The notes under the pieces were generated by a model, which searched no databases, was not told where the DNA came from, and saw nothing but the letters and a program-made list of their open reading frames with translations. Shown here in pieces: positions 34,803 through 42,739 of a DNA stretch of 64,000 nucleotides (position 1 is its first letter; every line of letters begins with the position of its first letter). The position numbers and the translations under genes were made by a program. Source of the DNA: Rhodovibrio salinarum DSM 9154 (lineage in GTDB: Bacteria > Pseudomonadota > Alphaproteobacteria > Kiloniellales > Rhodovibrionaceae); the NCBI RefSeq assembly GCF_000515255.1, contig NZ_KI911559.1, positions 2,243,660-2,307,659 on the forward strand. The letters are read 5' to 3'.

Positions 34803-36059
34803 CTATTCCGCTGGGCTGGCCGGGGCGATCGCGGGCTGCGCGCTGCCGGACAGGACCGGCTTGGAGATGCTGTGCGGGCGCGGCTTGGGGCGTTCGAACA
34901 CGCCCAGGAGCGGCAGGATCACCAGGAAGTAGGCGAAGTAGTACGCCGTCGCGACCTGCCCGATGGTGGGCCAGATGCCGCTCGGCGGCATCGCACCGAC
35001 GTAGCCGAGCACGATCACGTCCAGCACCAGCAGCCAGAAGAACTGCTTGAAGATCGGCCGATAGCGCCCGGAGCGCACCGGGCTGCGGTCGAGCCATGGC
35101 AGGGCGAATAGGATCAGCACAGAGCCGAACATCAGCACCACACCGCCCAGCTTGTCCGGCACCGCGCGCAGGATCGTGTAGAACGGCAGGAAGTACCACT
35201 CCGGCACGATGTGCGGCGGCGTCACCAGCGGGTCCGCGGGCACGTAGTTGTCCGCGTGGCCCATGTAGTTCGGCGCGTAGAACAGGAAGACCGAGAAGAC
35301 GATCAGGAACACGCCCAGACCGAACAGGTCCTTGATCGTGTAATAGGGGTGGAATGGCACCTGGTCCTGCTGGCCCTTGGGCTCGATGCCGGTCGGGTTG
35401 TTGGAGCCGTAGCGGTGCAGCGCCACTAGGTGCAGCAGCACCGCGCCCACGATCAGGAACGGCAGCAGGTAGTGCAGCGAGAAGAAGCGCTGCAGCGTCG
35501 GGTTGCCGACGGCGAAACCGCCCCACAGCCAACGCGTGACCTCGTCCCCGAAAATCGGCACGGCGGAGAACATGTTGGTGATCACCGTCGCGCCCCAGAA
35601 GCTCATCTGGCCCCAGGGCAAGGTGTAGCCCATGAAGGCGGTCGCCATCATCAAGAGCAGGATGATCACGCCCAGGCCCCACAAGACCTCGCGCGGTTGC
35701 TTGTAGGAGCCGTAGTACAGGCCCCGGAACATGTGGATGTAGACCACGATGAAGAAGAACGAGGCTCCGTTCATGTGGATGTAGCGCAGCAGCCAACCGT
35801 AGTTGACGTCGCGCATGATCTTCTGGATCGAGCCGAACGCGTGATCCACGTGCGGGGTGTAGTGCATCGCCAGGACCACACCGGTCGCAATCATGATGAC
35901 CAGGATGATCCCGGCGAGCGATCCGAAGTTCCAGGCGTAGGTCAGGTTCTTCGGCGTCGGATAGAAGCGCAGGTGCTGGTCGGCGAAGTTGATGACCGGA
36001 AGCCGGTCGTCGAGCCAGCCCAGCACGCCCTTGTAGGGTGTCTGGTAGTCAGCCGCCAT
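34803..36059 (-). CDS. petB: Cytochrome b of the bc1 complex
   Basis: A 418-residue eight-span protein. Key sites are [22 protein letters not shown], the first b-heme region, [21 protein letters not shown] (Qo side, split over the motif), [12 protein letters not shown] containing PEWY, and the paired heme histidines in [11 protein letters not shown] and [22 protein letters not shown]. It oxidises quinol in the inner membrane. petA is not upstream; instead there is a 21-bp inverted repeat and then the octaheme cytochrome genes. Confidence 0.95.
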   Translation of the reverse strand: MAADYQTPYKGVLGWLDDRLPVINFADQHLRFYPTPKNLTYAWNFGSLAGIILVIMIATGVVLAMHYTPHVDHAFGSIQKIMRDVNYGWLLRYIHMNGASFFFIVVYIHMFRGLYYGSYKQPREVLWGLGVIILLLMMATAFMGYTLPWGQMSFWGATVITNMFSAVPIFGDEVTRWLWGGFAVGNPTLQRFFSLHYLLPFLIVGAVLLHLVALHRYGSNNPTGIEPKGQQDQVPFHPYYTIKDLFGLGVFLIVFSVFLFYAPNYMGHADNYVPADPLVTPPHIVPEWYFLPFYTILRAVPDKLGGVVLMFGSVLILFALPWLDRSPVRSGRYRPIFKQFFWLLVLDVIVLGYVGAMPPSGIWPTIGQVATAYYFAYFLVILPLLGVFERPKPRPHSISKPVLSGSAQPAIAPASPAE

Positions 36060-36157
36060 GGCGCGACCTCCTCTCGCGATCGATCACGTCGCAAACCCGC
36101 GCGCGGCTGCGTGCCGGGGTCTTCGCGTGTCGTCGGTCAGGGTGGAAAGCGCCGCCC

Positions 36158-36181
36158 TAAGTTATATTTTAGATATAACTA
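36158..36181 (-). promoter_or_regulatory. Inverted repeat upstream of petB, and petA-petB shared element copy 2
   Basis: AGTTATAT and ATATAACT form a perfect 8-bp inverted repeat with a 5-base spacer, about 100 bp upstream of petB. The minus-strand sequence TAGTTATATCTAAAATA (36165-36181) matches the element upstream of petA in 14 of 17 bases. It touches the stop of the upstream cytochrome b gene. Confidence 0.55.
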
Positions 36182-36850
36182 TATCCGAGTGCGGATGCGA
36201 CCGTCCGAGGGTTCGGACTCAGTGTCGCAGACCGGGCAGCTTTCGCGTGCGTTGGGCCCGGTCTCGACCGCTTCGTAGCCGGTGACCATCGCCTTCAGGT
36301 GCTGGAACACCGTCTCGCCGGTCGTGATCATGTAGACGTGCCCGATCAGGAACACGAGGGTGGCGTAGGCGGTTGCGATGTGCACCGTGGCCACCGGCGC
36401 GAGCGGCACCGGCAGCACGTCGCCGAATAGATTATAGGTCAGGTAGATCAGCCCGGTGATCCAGATCGCTGGCGAGATCACCGCGTTGAACGTCAGGTAG
36501 GCAAACAGTTGCAGCGGATTGTGCTTGCGCCGGCGGCTCGGTCGGAAGGGATGCGGCTCGCCCCGGAAGATGCCGCCGGCGTAGAAGCGCAGCACCGCCC
36601 ACAGCTTGTCCGTGGTGGGCACGTACTGCCGCCATTCGCCGGTGGCGACGTGCCAAAAGATCGCGAACACCCAGACCACCATCAGCGCGATGGCGCAGGT
36701 CACATGCACGGTCGCCGCCTCGGCGTAGCCCAGCACCCGGTAGGTGCCGTGCAGTTCGAAGCCGGTCGCAAGCATGCCGATAATCAGCAGCGACTGCGAC
36801 CAGTGCCAGGCGATCTCGAACGGGCTGAACAGCCGGATCCGCCGTCTCAT
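36179..36850 (-). CDS. Membrane cytochrome b (b561/FdnI-like), partner of the octaheme cytochrome
   Basis: A 223-residue four-span protein: EIAWHWSQSLLIIGMLATGF, ATVHVTCAIALMVVWVFAIFWH, LTFNAVISPAIWITGLIYL, and VATVHIATAYATLVFLIGHVYM. Histidines in WHW, VHV, VHI and GHVY fit two b-type hemes, as in formate dehydrogenase or Ni-hydrogenase b subunits. The tail carries CPVCDTE. Its ATG overlaps the stop of the octaheme cytochrome in ATGA, so they probably form one quinone-linked complex. Confidence 0.85.
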   Translation of the reverse strand: MRRRIRLFSPFEIAWHWSQSLLIIGMLATGFELHGTYRVLGYAEAATVHVTCAIALMVVWVFAIFWHVATGEWRQYVPTTDKLWAVLRFYAGGIFRGEPHPFRPSRRRKHNPLQLFAYLTFNAVISPAIWITGLIYLTYNLFGDVLPVPLAPVATVHIATAYATLVFLIGHVYMITTGETVFQHLKAMVTGYEAVETGPNARESCPVCDTESEPSDGRIRTRI

Positions 36851-38481
36851 CGCGCACGCCTCCGGTAGCGGAAGAAAGCCCTAAGTGACGCGTGGCCGAG
36901 TACGCCCGCGAACGTCGCCAGCACCGCCAGCCAGCCGATCCGGTCCAGCCACGCCGGGGCGTCGCGCCCGGCAATGTAGAAGCTGTCCAGTCCGGTCAGC
37001 CGGCTGTCCTGGCTGTGGCAGTCGGCGCAGCCGACCGCCTGGTCGGCGGGCGCGACCATGTGGGTGATCGGCCAGTACATCTTGGTCTCGACGAAGCCGA
37101 CCTCGCCGGAAAACGGCAAACCCTCGGCCGCCATCGCGGTCTCGATCGCCGGCTCCCATTCCAGGTTCTTCCAGTAGGCAGTGTCGTCCTGGCCGAACAG
37201 CTGCATCAGCACCAGCCGATCGCGCTTGGCGTCGTAGGGCTGCTTGCCGCGCATGATCTTGAACGGCCAGATCCGTGCGTCGGAATCCTCCGGTCCGCCC
37301 GCGAAGCTGTTGATCGCGACCACGCTCTCGGGATCGATCTTGTCCGTGGCTTCGGTGTAGCGCATGTCGCCGTCGAACCAGGCGTAGGACGGGATGTAAT
37401 CCTCCCGCCATTCGATCTCTCCCCAGCGGGTCCAGTAGCTGATCCGTCCGTCGGCGTTGGTCTCGTGGATGCGGCTGCCGTCCTCGGCCAGCCGGCCGGC
37501 CTTCGACCAGTCCCACCAGGTCTTGGTCTGTACACCGCCGCGGGCGATTTCGGGGATGTGGCAGGTCTGGCAGGCGACCCGGTCGCTGTGCTGGTTGAGC
37601 GTGCGCGCGACGTAGCTGCCGTCGTCGTGAACGTCGACACCGTGGCAGGATTCGCAGGTCGCAGCCTGCCGGCGTATACCCGGCTTACCGGTGCCGTGCA
37701 TGTCACGCGCGGTCATGTCGTAGCGCCCGCCGGCCAGCTCGTGGCCGCTGGCGACGTGGCAGTCCTGGCAGGCCATGTCCCCGCCCTCGGGGCTCATGTG
37801 CACGTCGAGCGATCTGGGCGCGTCGATCAGGGAGGAATCCAGGTCGCCGTGCTTGGAGCCGTCGCCGCCGCCGCCGTTGAAGTGGCAGCTGCCGCAGCTG
37901 GCGACGTCCGGCGGGCCGACGTTGCGTGCGACCTTGCCAAGGTCGGGCGGCGTCAGCGTCTTGCCGTGCACTGTGGTGGCGGTCTCCAGCACCCGGCCCG
38001 CGTCCTTGGGCGCCTTATGGTAGGTGCCGGTGGTGTCGTGGCAGACCAGACAGTCGACCCGGGTGTCGTCGGAGAAGTCGAACGACGCGTCCTCCCAGCC
38101 GTAGCCGGTGTGGCAGGAGGTGCAGCGCGGCTCGTTGGTGCGCACATTGGTGCAGAAGTTGTTCAGCACGTGCCGCTTGCCGAGCTGTTGGCCGGTGTCC
38201 GGGTTGGTGTAGTCCCAGGTCCAGTGGATTGACTGGCGGACCTGATGCCCGGCCTCGGTGTGGCACTCCAAGCACGCCCGGGTGACCTCGCGGCCGCTGT
38301 CGAAATCACCCTGCAGCGCTTCGAACTTGCTGTGATCGGCCGTCGAGACGTCCCGCGCTGGCGTTGGCGCGGGCTGCTGCCCGTCTTTTGCCGAGGCGAC
38401 CTGCGGCAGCGTGGCCGCGGCCGCGAGCAGTGAGATCGCAAGACCGGCAAGACGGATCCGGCGGGTTCGGCGCGGGGGCAT
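36847..38481 (-). CDS. Octaheme tetrathionate-reductase-type cytochrome c (OTR)
   Basis: A 544-residue protein with a signal peptide (RLAGLAISLLAAAATLPQVASA) and eight CxxCH motifs in order: CLECH, CTSCH, CLVCH, CGSCH, CQDCH, CESCH, CQTCH and CADCH. A C-terminal membrane anchor lies near residues 515-535. This matches octaheme tetrathionate reductase (OTR) family proteins. In Shewanella OTR reduces tetrathionate, and nitrite or hydroxylamine slowly in vitro. The true substrate is uncertain. The adjacent cytochrome b would exchange electrons with quinol. It opens the minus-strand run that continues to petB. Confidence 0.9.
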   Translation of the reverse strand: MPPRRTRRIRLAGLAISLLAAAATLPQVASAKDGQQPAPTPARDVSTADHSKFEALQGDFDSGREVTRACLECHTEAGHQVRQSIHWTWDYTNPDTGQQLGKRHVLNNFCTNVRTNEPRCTSCHTGYGWEDASFDFSDDTRVDCLVCHDTTGTYHKAPKDAGRVLETATTVHGKTLTPPDLGKVARNVGPPDVASCGSCHFNGGGGDGSKHGDLDSSLIDAPRSLDVHMSPEGGDMACQDCHVASGHELAGGRYDMTARDMHGTGKPGIRRQAATCESCHGVDVHDDGSYVARTLNQHSDRVACQTCHIPEIARGGVQTKTWWDWSKAGRLAEDGSRIHETNADGRISYWTRWGEIEWREDYIPSYAWFDGDMRYTEATDKIDPESVVAINSFAGGPEDSDARIWPFKIMRGKQPYDAKRDRLVLMQLFGQDDTAYWKNLEWEPAIETAMAAEGLPFSGEVGFVETKMYWPITHMVAPADQAVGCADCHSQDSRLTGLDSFYIAGRDAPAWLDRIGWLAVLATFAGVLGHASLRAFFRYRRRAR

Positions 38482-38697
38482 CGTACGCGATCCAGGCTGT
38501 GAGTTCGTAGGACGAACGTGTCACAGACATATTAGTCGACGCTTAATTAACCGGCAAGCAACGGACGTAATGTTGGCGCACGCGTGTCCCGGCTCTGGTG
38601 TCATTAGGCACACCGACCGACACAGGCACGCCGGCGCATGCTGTAAACCCCGGAAACACGGGGCTCCCGGCGTGTGGATCGGCGAGGGGTCACGGTG

Positions 38698-38784
38698 CCG
38701 ATCGGCTCGGTAATTGCTTGATTGAGCACGGATGTGCGGGCTTGACCCCTGTCGCCCACGCACAGTCCTGGCGCTTGCGCCAAC
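38698..38784 (+). repeat. Dispersed repeat family 1, copy B
   Basis: The partner of 16501-16583, same orientation, in the gap between the octaheme cytochrome and the channel gene. The gap from 38482 to 38867 holds no other supported feature; a short hairpin CCCCGG/CACGGGG lies near 38650. Confidence 0.6.
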
Positions 38785-38867
38785 GCGTCGCATGGCCGCC
38801 CAGCGGCCCGCCGCCGACATGATCCGTTGACGTATTCGAGGAGTGGAATGCGAAAAGGGGTTTGTCG

Positions 38868-39851
38868 ATGGCGCAGTCGTTGGCAGAGCGGCCCGAACCG
38901 TGCTGGATCCGCAGCCGCTGGATCGCGCAGCTGCCCGTACCGCTGTTCGCAGTGACCATGGGCCATGCCGGCTTGGGGCTGGCGTGGCGCAGCGCGCACG
39001 CGACCTTCGGCGTGCCGCTCGCGGTTGCGCAGGCGCTGATGGCGTTCGCCGCTGGCGCGTTTGCCCTGGTCGCCCTGGTCTACGCGCTCAAGGTGGTAGC
39101 TTGTCCGGGCGGCGTAGCCGCCGACTTCCGCCATCCGGTGATGATGAACTTCTTCCCGGCGATTTCGATCGGCCTGCTCCTGCTCGCCGTCGGCGCGCTG
39201 CCGCACGACCGACAGCTGGCGGAGGAGCTTTGGATCGCCGGCGCGCTCCTGCACCTTGCCCTGGCGGTAACGATTATCGGCCGCTGGATACGCCGGAACA
39301 CCGAAATCCAGCACGTCAGCCCCGCCTGGTTCATCCCGGTCGTGGGCAATATCGTGGTGCCGATCGCGGGTGTGCCGCTCGGCTACGAGACGGTGTCGTG
39401 GTTCTTCTTCTCGGTCGGCCTGACCTTCTGGGTTCCGCTGTTCACCATCGTGCTCTACCGCCTTATCTTCCACGATCCGCTGCCGCCGCAGATCGCGCCG
39501 CTGCTGTTCATCCTGATCGCCCCGCCGGCGGCCGGCTTCCTCGCCTATATGCAGTTGAACGGCGGCACGCTCGACGTCCTGGCCTATCTGTTGGCCGCGA
39601 GCGCGCTGTTCATTGCTCTTGTTCTGGCCGGAATCGCGGGCCTGTTCCTGCGCCTGCCGTTCGCTTTGTCGTGGTGGGCCTTCACCTTCCCGGCGGCTGC
39701 GCTGTCCTGCGCGATGACGGAGGTACACGCGCTGCTGCCCGGGCCCGCGACGCAAGCGGTGGCTCTCGCCGCGTTGGTCTTCGCCACTGCAATCATCGCG
39801 TTGGTGACGGTGCGCACGCTGGCGGCGCTGGTCACAGGCCAGCTGTTTTAG
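38868..39851 (+). CDS. SLAC1/TehA-family (TDT) anion channel or transporter
   Basis: A 327-residue membrane protein; I use the ATG at 38868 with AAGGGG upstream. About ten hydrophobic segments follow the TDT pattern: VPLFAVTMGHAGLGLAW at the start, FRHPVMMNFFPAISIGLLLLA, and the late LRLPFALSWWAFTFPAAA. The family exports anions such as sulfite (Ssu1), tellurite-related or malate. Given the neighbours, sulfite export is attractive but unproved. Confidence 0.85.
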   Translation: MAQSLAERPEPCWIRSRWIAQLPVPLFAVTMGHAGLGLAWRSAHATFGVPLAVAQALMAFAAGAFALVALVYALKVVACPGGVAADFRHPVMMNFFPAISIGLLLLAVGALPHDRQLAEELWIAGALLHLALAVTIIGRWIRRNTEIQHVSPAWFIPVVGNIVVPIAGVPLGYETVSWFFFSVGLTFWVPLFTIVLYRLIFHDPLPPQIAPLLFILIAPPAAGFLAYMQLNGGTLDVLAYLLAASALFIALVLAGIAGLFLRLPFALSWWAFTFPAAALSCAMTEVHALLPGPATQAVALAALVFATAIIALVTVRTLAALVTGQLF

Positions 39852-39858
39852 CGGCGGC

Positions 39859-40689
39859 TCAGCCGTGTCTCAGCGCGGGCTCTTCCGCTGCGCTGGCGAA
39901 CTGCAGCGTCATCACCTCGCCGGCGGCGAGCGGGCGCCATGCCTCGTCCGTGAGCGGCACGCTGGAGATCAGCGTGACCTCCTGGCAGCCGCCGGGCGGG
40001 CAGGCCTCGGTGCGCACTAGCTTGCCGTCGTTGGGATTGCAGGTCCGCGTCAGGCTGACCAGTCCTGGCGGCGCGATCTCGTCGTCGTGCTGCCGGCGTT
40101 CGTGGCCATGGGCGAACAGCAGTTCGCCGTCCGCGTAGAGGAAGTTGGCGGGGCCGAAGGCGCGCAGGTCGCGGGCGAAAGCTTCGACAGCCGACTGCCG
40201 TGCTGCGACGCTCGGCGCCGTGTGACCGTCGCGGAGCCCCGCGATCCACAACGGCGCCAAACGGTCCATCAAGGCGCAGAAGGCGATCTCGGAATCGGTC
40301 GTACCGATTGGCAAATGGCGGTCCAGGTCGCCGCGCCAGCGGCGGTCGATTGCGTCCAGATCGCCGTTGTGGGTGAACACGTGCATCCGCCCGCCCAGTT
40401 CCCGGACGAACGGCTGCGTATTGGCCAGCATGCAGTCGCCCACCGTCGCCTTACGGATGTGCGCGAGGGCGAGACGGGTCGGGCGCTGCTGGCTGCGCAC
40501 GAACGGGACCCAAGGGCTCCGCGCCGCCGGTTCTGGCTCGCGTAGCCTGCGTACGTCGTAGCCGTCGTAGAAGGTCACACCCCAGCCGTCAGCGTGCGGC
40601 CCCGCCTCGCCGCCGCGACGCGCGAAACGCTCAAGCGACGAGGTCAGGGTCGCGGGATAACGGCTGGCCATGGCCAGCAACTCGCACAT
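39859..40689 (-). CDS. Class II glutamine amidotransferase (YafJ type)
   Basis: A 276-residue protein starting MCELLAMASRYP, so the catalytic Cys2 becomes N-terminal after Met removal. Other Ntn-hydrolase features are HADGWGVTFYDG, LAHIRKATVG and FTHNGDLDAID. YafJ-like enzymes hydrolyse glutamine or related amides; specificity unknown. It lies 42 bp after the DUF2892 gene on the same strand and faces the channel gene with an 8-bp gap. Confidence 0.88.
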   Translation of the reverse strand: MCELLAMASRYPATLTSSLERFARRGGEAGPHADGWGVTFYDGYDVRRLREPEPAARSPWVPFVRSQQRPTRLALAHIRKATVGDCMLANTQPFVRELGGRMHVFTHNGDLDAIDRRWRGDLDRHLPIGTTDSEIAFCALMDRLAPLWIAGLRDGHTAPSVAARQSAVEAFARDLRAFGPANFLYADGELLFAHGHERRQHDDEIAPPGLVSLTRTCNPNDGKLVRTEACPPGGCQEVTLISSVPLTDEAWRPLAAGEVMTLQFASAAEEPALRHG

Positions 40690-40731
40690 GCCAAACCGTC
40701 GTTGTGGAAAATGTGGTGTCAGGTTGGGGGC

Positions 40732-40935
40732 TTAGCTGAACGCCTTGCCCGGAGTGGCGCCCAGCTTCTTCACGATGATCGCCAGCGGGCAGAAGCCGGT
40801 CAGCGACGCCTGCGCCAGGTTGGCGCCGACGAACGCGGTCAGCCACAACCAAGCGGGATCGTGGACCTGCGACAGCGCCAGGCTTGCCAATACCACGATG
40901 CCGGCAAACAGGAGAACGATCCGGTCGATCGACAT
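40732..40935 (-). CDS. DUF2892 small membrane protein
   Basis: A 67-residue protein with two hydrophobic segments (IVLLFAGIVVLASLALSQ and LTAFVGANLAQASLTGFCPLA) and the family ending GFCPLAIIVKKLG. The ATG at 40933-40935 has GAAGGAG upstream. The domain is often found with rhodanese (YgaP) and sulfide-responsive operons. An ATATTC element lies 34 bp upstream. Confidence 0.85.
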   Translation of the reverse strand: MSIDRIVLLFAGIVVLASLALSQVHDPAWLWLTAFVGANLAQASLTGFCPLAIIVKKLGATPGKAFS

Positions 40936-40968
40936 GGCGTGGTCTCCTTCATTTCCGTACACATTTTC

Positions 40969-40989
40969 GTTTAACTGAATATATAGCGG
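40969..40989 (-). promoter_or_regulatory. Shared ATATTC element, copy 4 (DUF2892 gene)
   Basis: On the minus strand it reads CGCTATATATTCAGTTAAAC, 34 bp upstream of the DUF2892 start, close enough to include a -10 region. Confidence 0.5.
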
Positions 40990-41056
40990 CGCGGCGCGCG
41001 GTTTCGAGCCCGCTGCGCGCAGCGGTCGCACCGGCGAACCGTGCGCTGCAAAACAT

Positions 41057-41075
41057 ATCACGGTTTTCTGATACG
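41057..41075 (+). promoter_or_regulatory. Element shared by the two flavoprotein genes, copy 2
   Basis: ATCACGGTTTTCTGATACG matches 15 of 19 bases of the sequence at 30463-30481. It also contains the small inverted repeat TATCA/TGATA. It lies about 120 bp upstream of the second flavoprotein start. Confidence 0.5.
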
Positions 41076-41196
41076 AAAACGACCCCAAATGGGGCGTGGA
41101 CGCTTGCCGCGGCGCGCCCTGCGGTGCCGGCGCCCGAGTGGGGGCGCGCGGCGGGTTGCCGACGAGACAGCCAATCGAAACGGGAGGCCATGAAAG

Positions 41197-42627
41197 ATGG
41201 AACGTGAAGTCGACGTCGCGATCATCGGCGCGGGGACTGCGGGCCTGTTCGCCCTGCGTCAGGTTAAACGCGTCACCGACAGCTACGTCGTGATCGACGG
41301 CGGGCAGCTCGGCACGACCTGCGCGCGGGTCGGCTGCATGCCATCCAAGGTCATGATCCAGACCGCGGAGGACCATCACCACCGCCACGCCCTCGCCTAT
41401 GAGGGGATCGAGGGCGGCATGCAGATCGCCCTGCACAGCCCGCGCGCGCTCGAATACGTCCGGAAGATGCGCGACAGCTTCGTCGAGCACGTGATGGGCG
41501 GCCCGGTCTCCAAGCTGGGCGACAAGCTGATCCGCAGCCACGCCCGCTTCCGCGCGCCCGGAGTGATCGAGGTCGAGGGCAGCACCGTTCGGGCAAAGCG
41601 GGTGATCGTCGCCACCGGCTCGCGCCCGGTGGTGCCGCGGGCCTGGCAGGCCTTCGGCGACCGGGTGATCACCACCGACCAGCTGTTCGAACAGCCCAGC
41701 CTGCCGAACTCGATGGCCGTGCTCGGCCTGGGCGTGATCGGACTGGAGCTGGGTCAGGCGCTGGCCCGCCTGGGCGTCGAGGTGACCGGTGTCGAGATGC
41801 TCCAGCGCGTCGGCGGTCTCGGCGACGACGACGTGAACGCCGCGGCCGTCGAGGCGATGCGCGAGGAGTTCCCGATCTGGCTGGGCGAGAAGGCTCAGCT
41901 CGCCGAGGGTGCCGACGGGCGCGTCCGGGTCAGCGCCGGCGACAAGTCGGTCGAGGTCGATCAGGTGCTGGTCGCCGCCGGCCGGACGCCGAACGTGGAT
42001 GGCTTGGGCCTAGACATGCTGGGCCTGGAGCTGGACGATCGCGGCGTACCCGCCTACGACCCTGAGACGATGAAGGTGCCCGGCGCGCCGATCTACATCG
42101 CCGGCGACGCCAACGCCGAGCTGCCGCTGCAGCACGAGGCGCGCGACGAGGGCCAGATCGCCGGCTACAACGCCGCGCGCGGCACTGCCCAGTGCTTCCG
42201 CCGGCGCGCGCCGCTGTCGATCGTGTTCTCGCAGCCCAATGTGGTCACGGTTGGCGAGAGCTGGGAGAAACTAGCTCGGGAGGACGTGCTGGTCGGCACC
42301 TGCCGGTTCGACGGCGACCAGCGCAGCCGGATCAAGCACGCCAACCGCGGCGTGGCCCGAATCTACGCCGACCGCCGCGACGGCCGGCTGCGCGGCGCGT
42401 CGATGGCCGCGCCCGACGGCGAGCATCTGGGCCACCTGTTCGCGCTGGCGATCCAGCAGGGCCTGACGGCGGTCGATGTGCTGCGGATGCCGTTCTACCA
42501 CCCGACGGTCGAGGAGCGGGTGCAGGACGCCCTGCGCGAGATCGCCGGCCAGACCGAGCGGCAGCCGGACCAGCCGGTCGATCTGGAATTGCTGCACGAC
42601 GACGCCCAGCGCCAGGCGGCCGAGTAA
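41197..42627 (+). CDS. Dihydrolipoyl-dehydrogenase-like FAD disulfide reductase, copy 2
   Basis: A 476-residue paralogue of the protein at 30.6 kb, nearly identical through most of its length. It keeps VAIIGAGTAGLFA, TTCARVGCMPSK (C42, C47), VLGLGVIGLELGQALARLG and PFYHPTVEERVQ. Differences concentrate around residues 60-85 and the C-terminal tail. GGAGGCC lies upstream of the ATG. The high similarity and shared promoter block point to a recent duplication. Substrate unknown. Confidence 0.9.
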   Translation: MEREVDVAIIGAGTAGLFALRQVKRVTDSYVVIDGGQLGTTCARVGCMPSKVMIQTAEDHHHRHALAYEGIEGGMQIALHSPRALEYVRKMRDSFVEHVMGGPVSKLGDKLIRSHARFRAPGVIEVEGSTVRAKRVIVATGSRPVVPRAWQAFGDRVITTDQLFEQPSLPNSMAVLGLGVIGLELGQALARLGVEVTGVEMLQRVGGLGDDDVNAAAVEAMREEFPIWLGEKAQLAEGADGRVRVSAGDKSVEVDQVLVAAGRTPNVDGLGLDMLGLELDDRGVPAYDPETMKVPGAPIYIAGDANAELPLQHEARDEGQIAGYNAARGTAQCFRRRAPLSIVFSQPNVVTVGESWEKLAREDVLVGTCRFDGDQRSRIKHANRGVARIYADRRDGRLRGASMAAPDGEHLGHLFALAIQQGLTAVDVLRMPFYHPTVEERVQDALREIAGQTERQPDQPVDLELLHDDAQRQAAE

Positions 42628-42678
42628 GTGGACGGCCCCGGCCGCGTGCCGGGGCCGGCACCCACACCGTGCACAGAG

Positions 42679-42708
42679 AACGCCGGCCGCGTTGACGCGG
42701 CCGGCGTT
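42679..42708. terminator. Bidirectional terminator hairpin
   Basis: AACGCCGGCCGCG and CGCGGCCGGCGTT form a 13-bp perfect stem with the loop TTGA and a short T-run. It lies between the converging flavoprotein and outer-membrane genes, so it can serve both. Confidence 0.8.
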
Positions 42709-42739
42709 TCGTGTGCGCGGTCCCGCGCTGGCCCTGGAT

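Noticed and set aside
38604-39755. Long minus-strand frame of 383 residues
   Set aside because: It is rich in arginine, glutamine and glycine without any domain and lies antisense to the SLAC1-type channel and the upstream gap; codon-position GC bias explains it.
30562-42627. Mercury resistance from the two flavoproteins
   Set aside because: They lack the N-terminal heavy-metal domain and C-terminal cysteine pair of MerA, and no mer genes are nearby.
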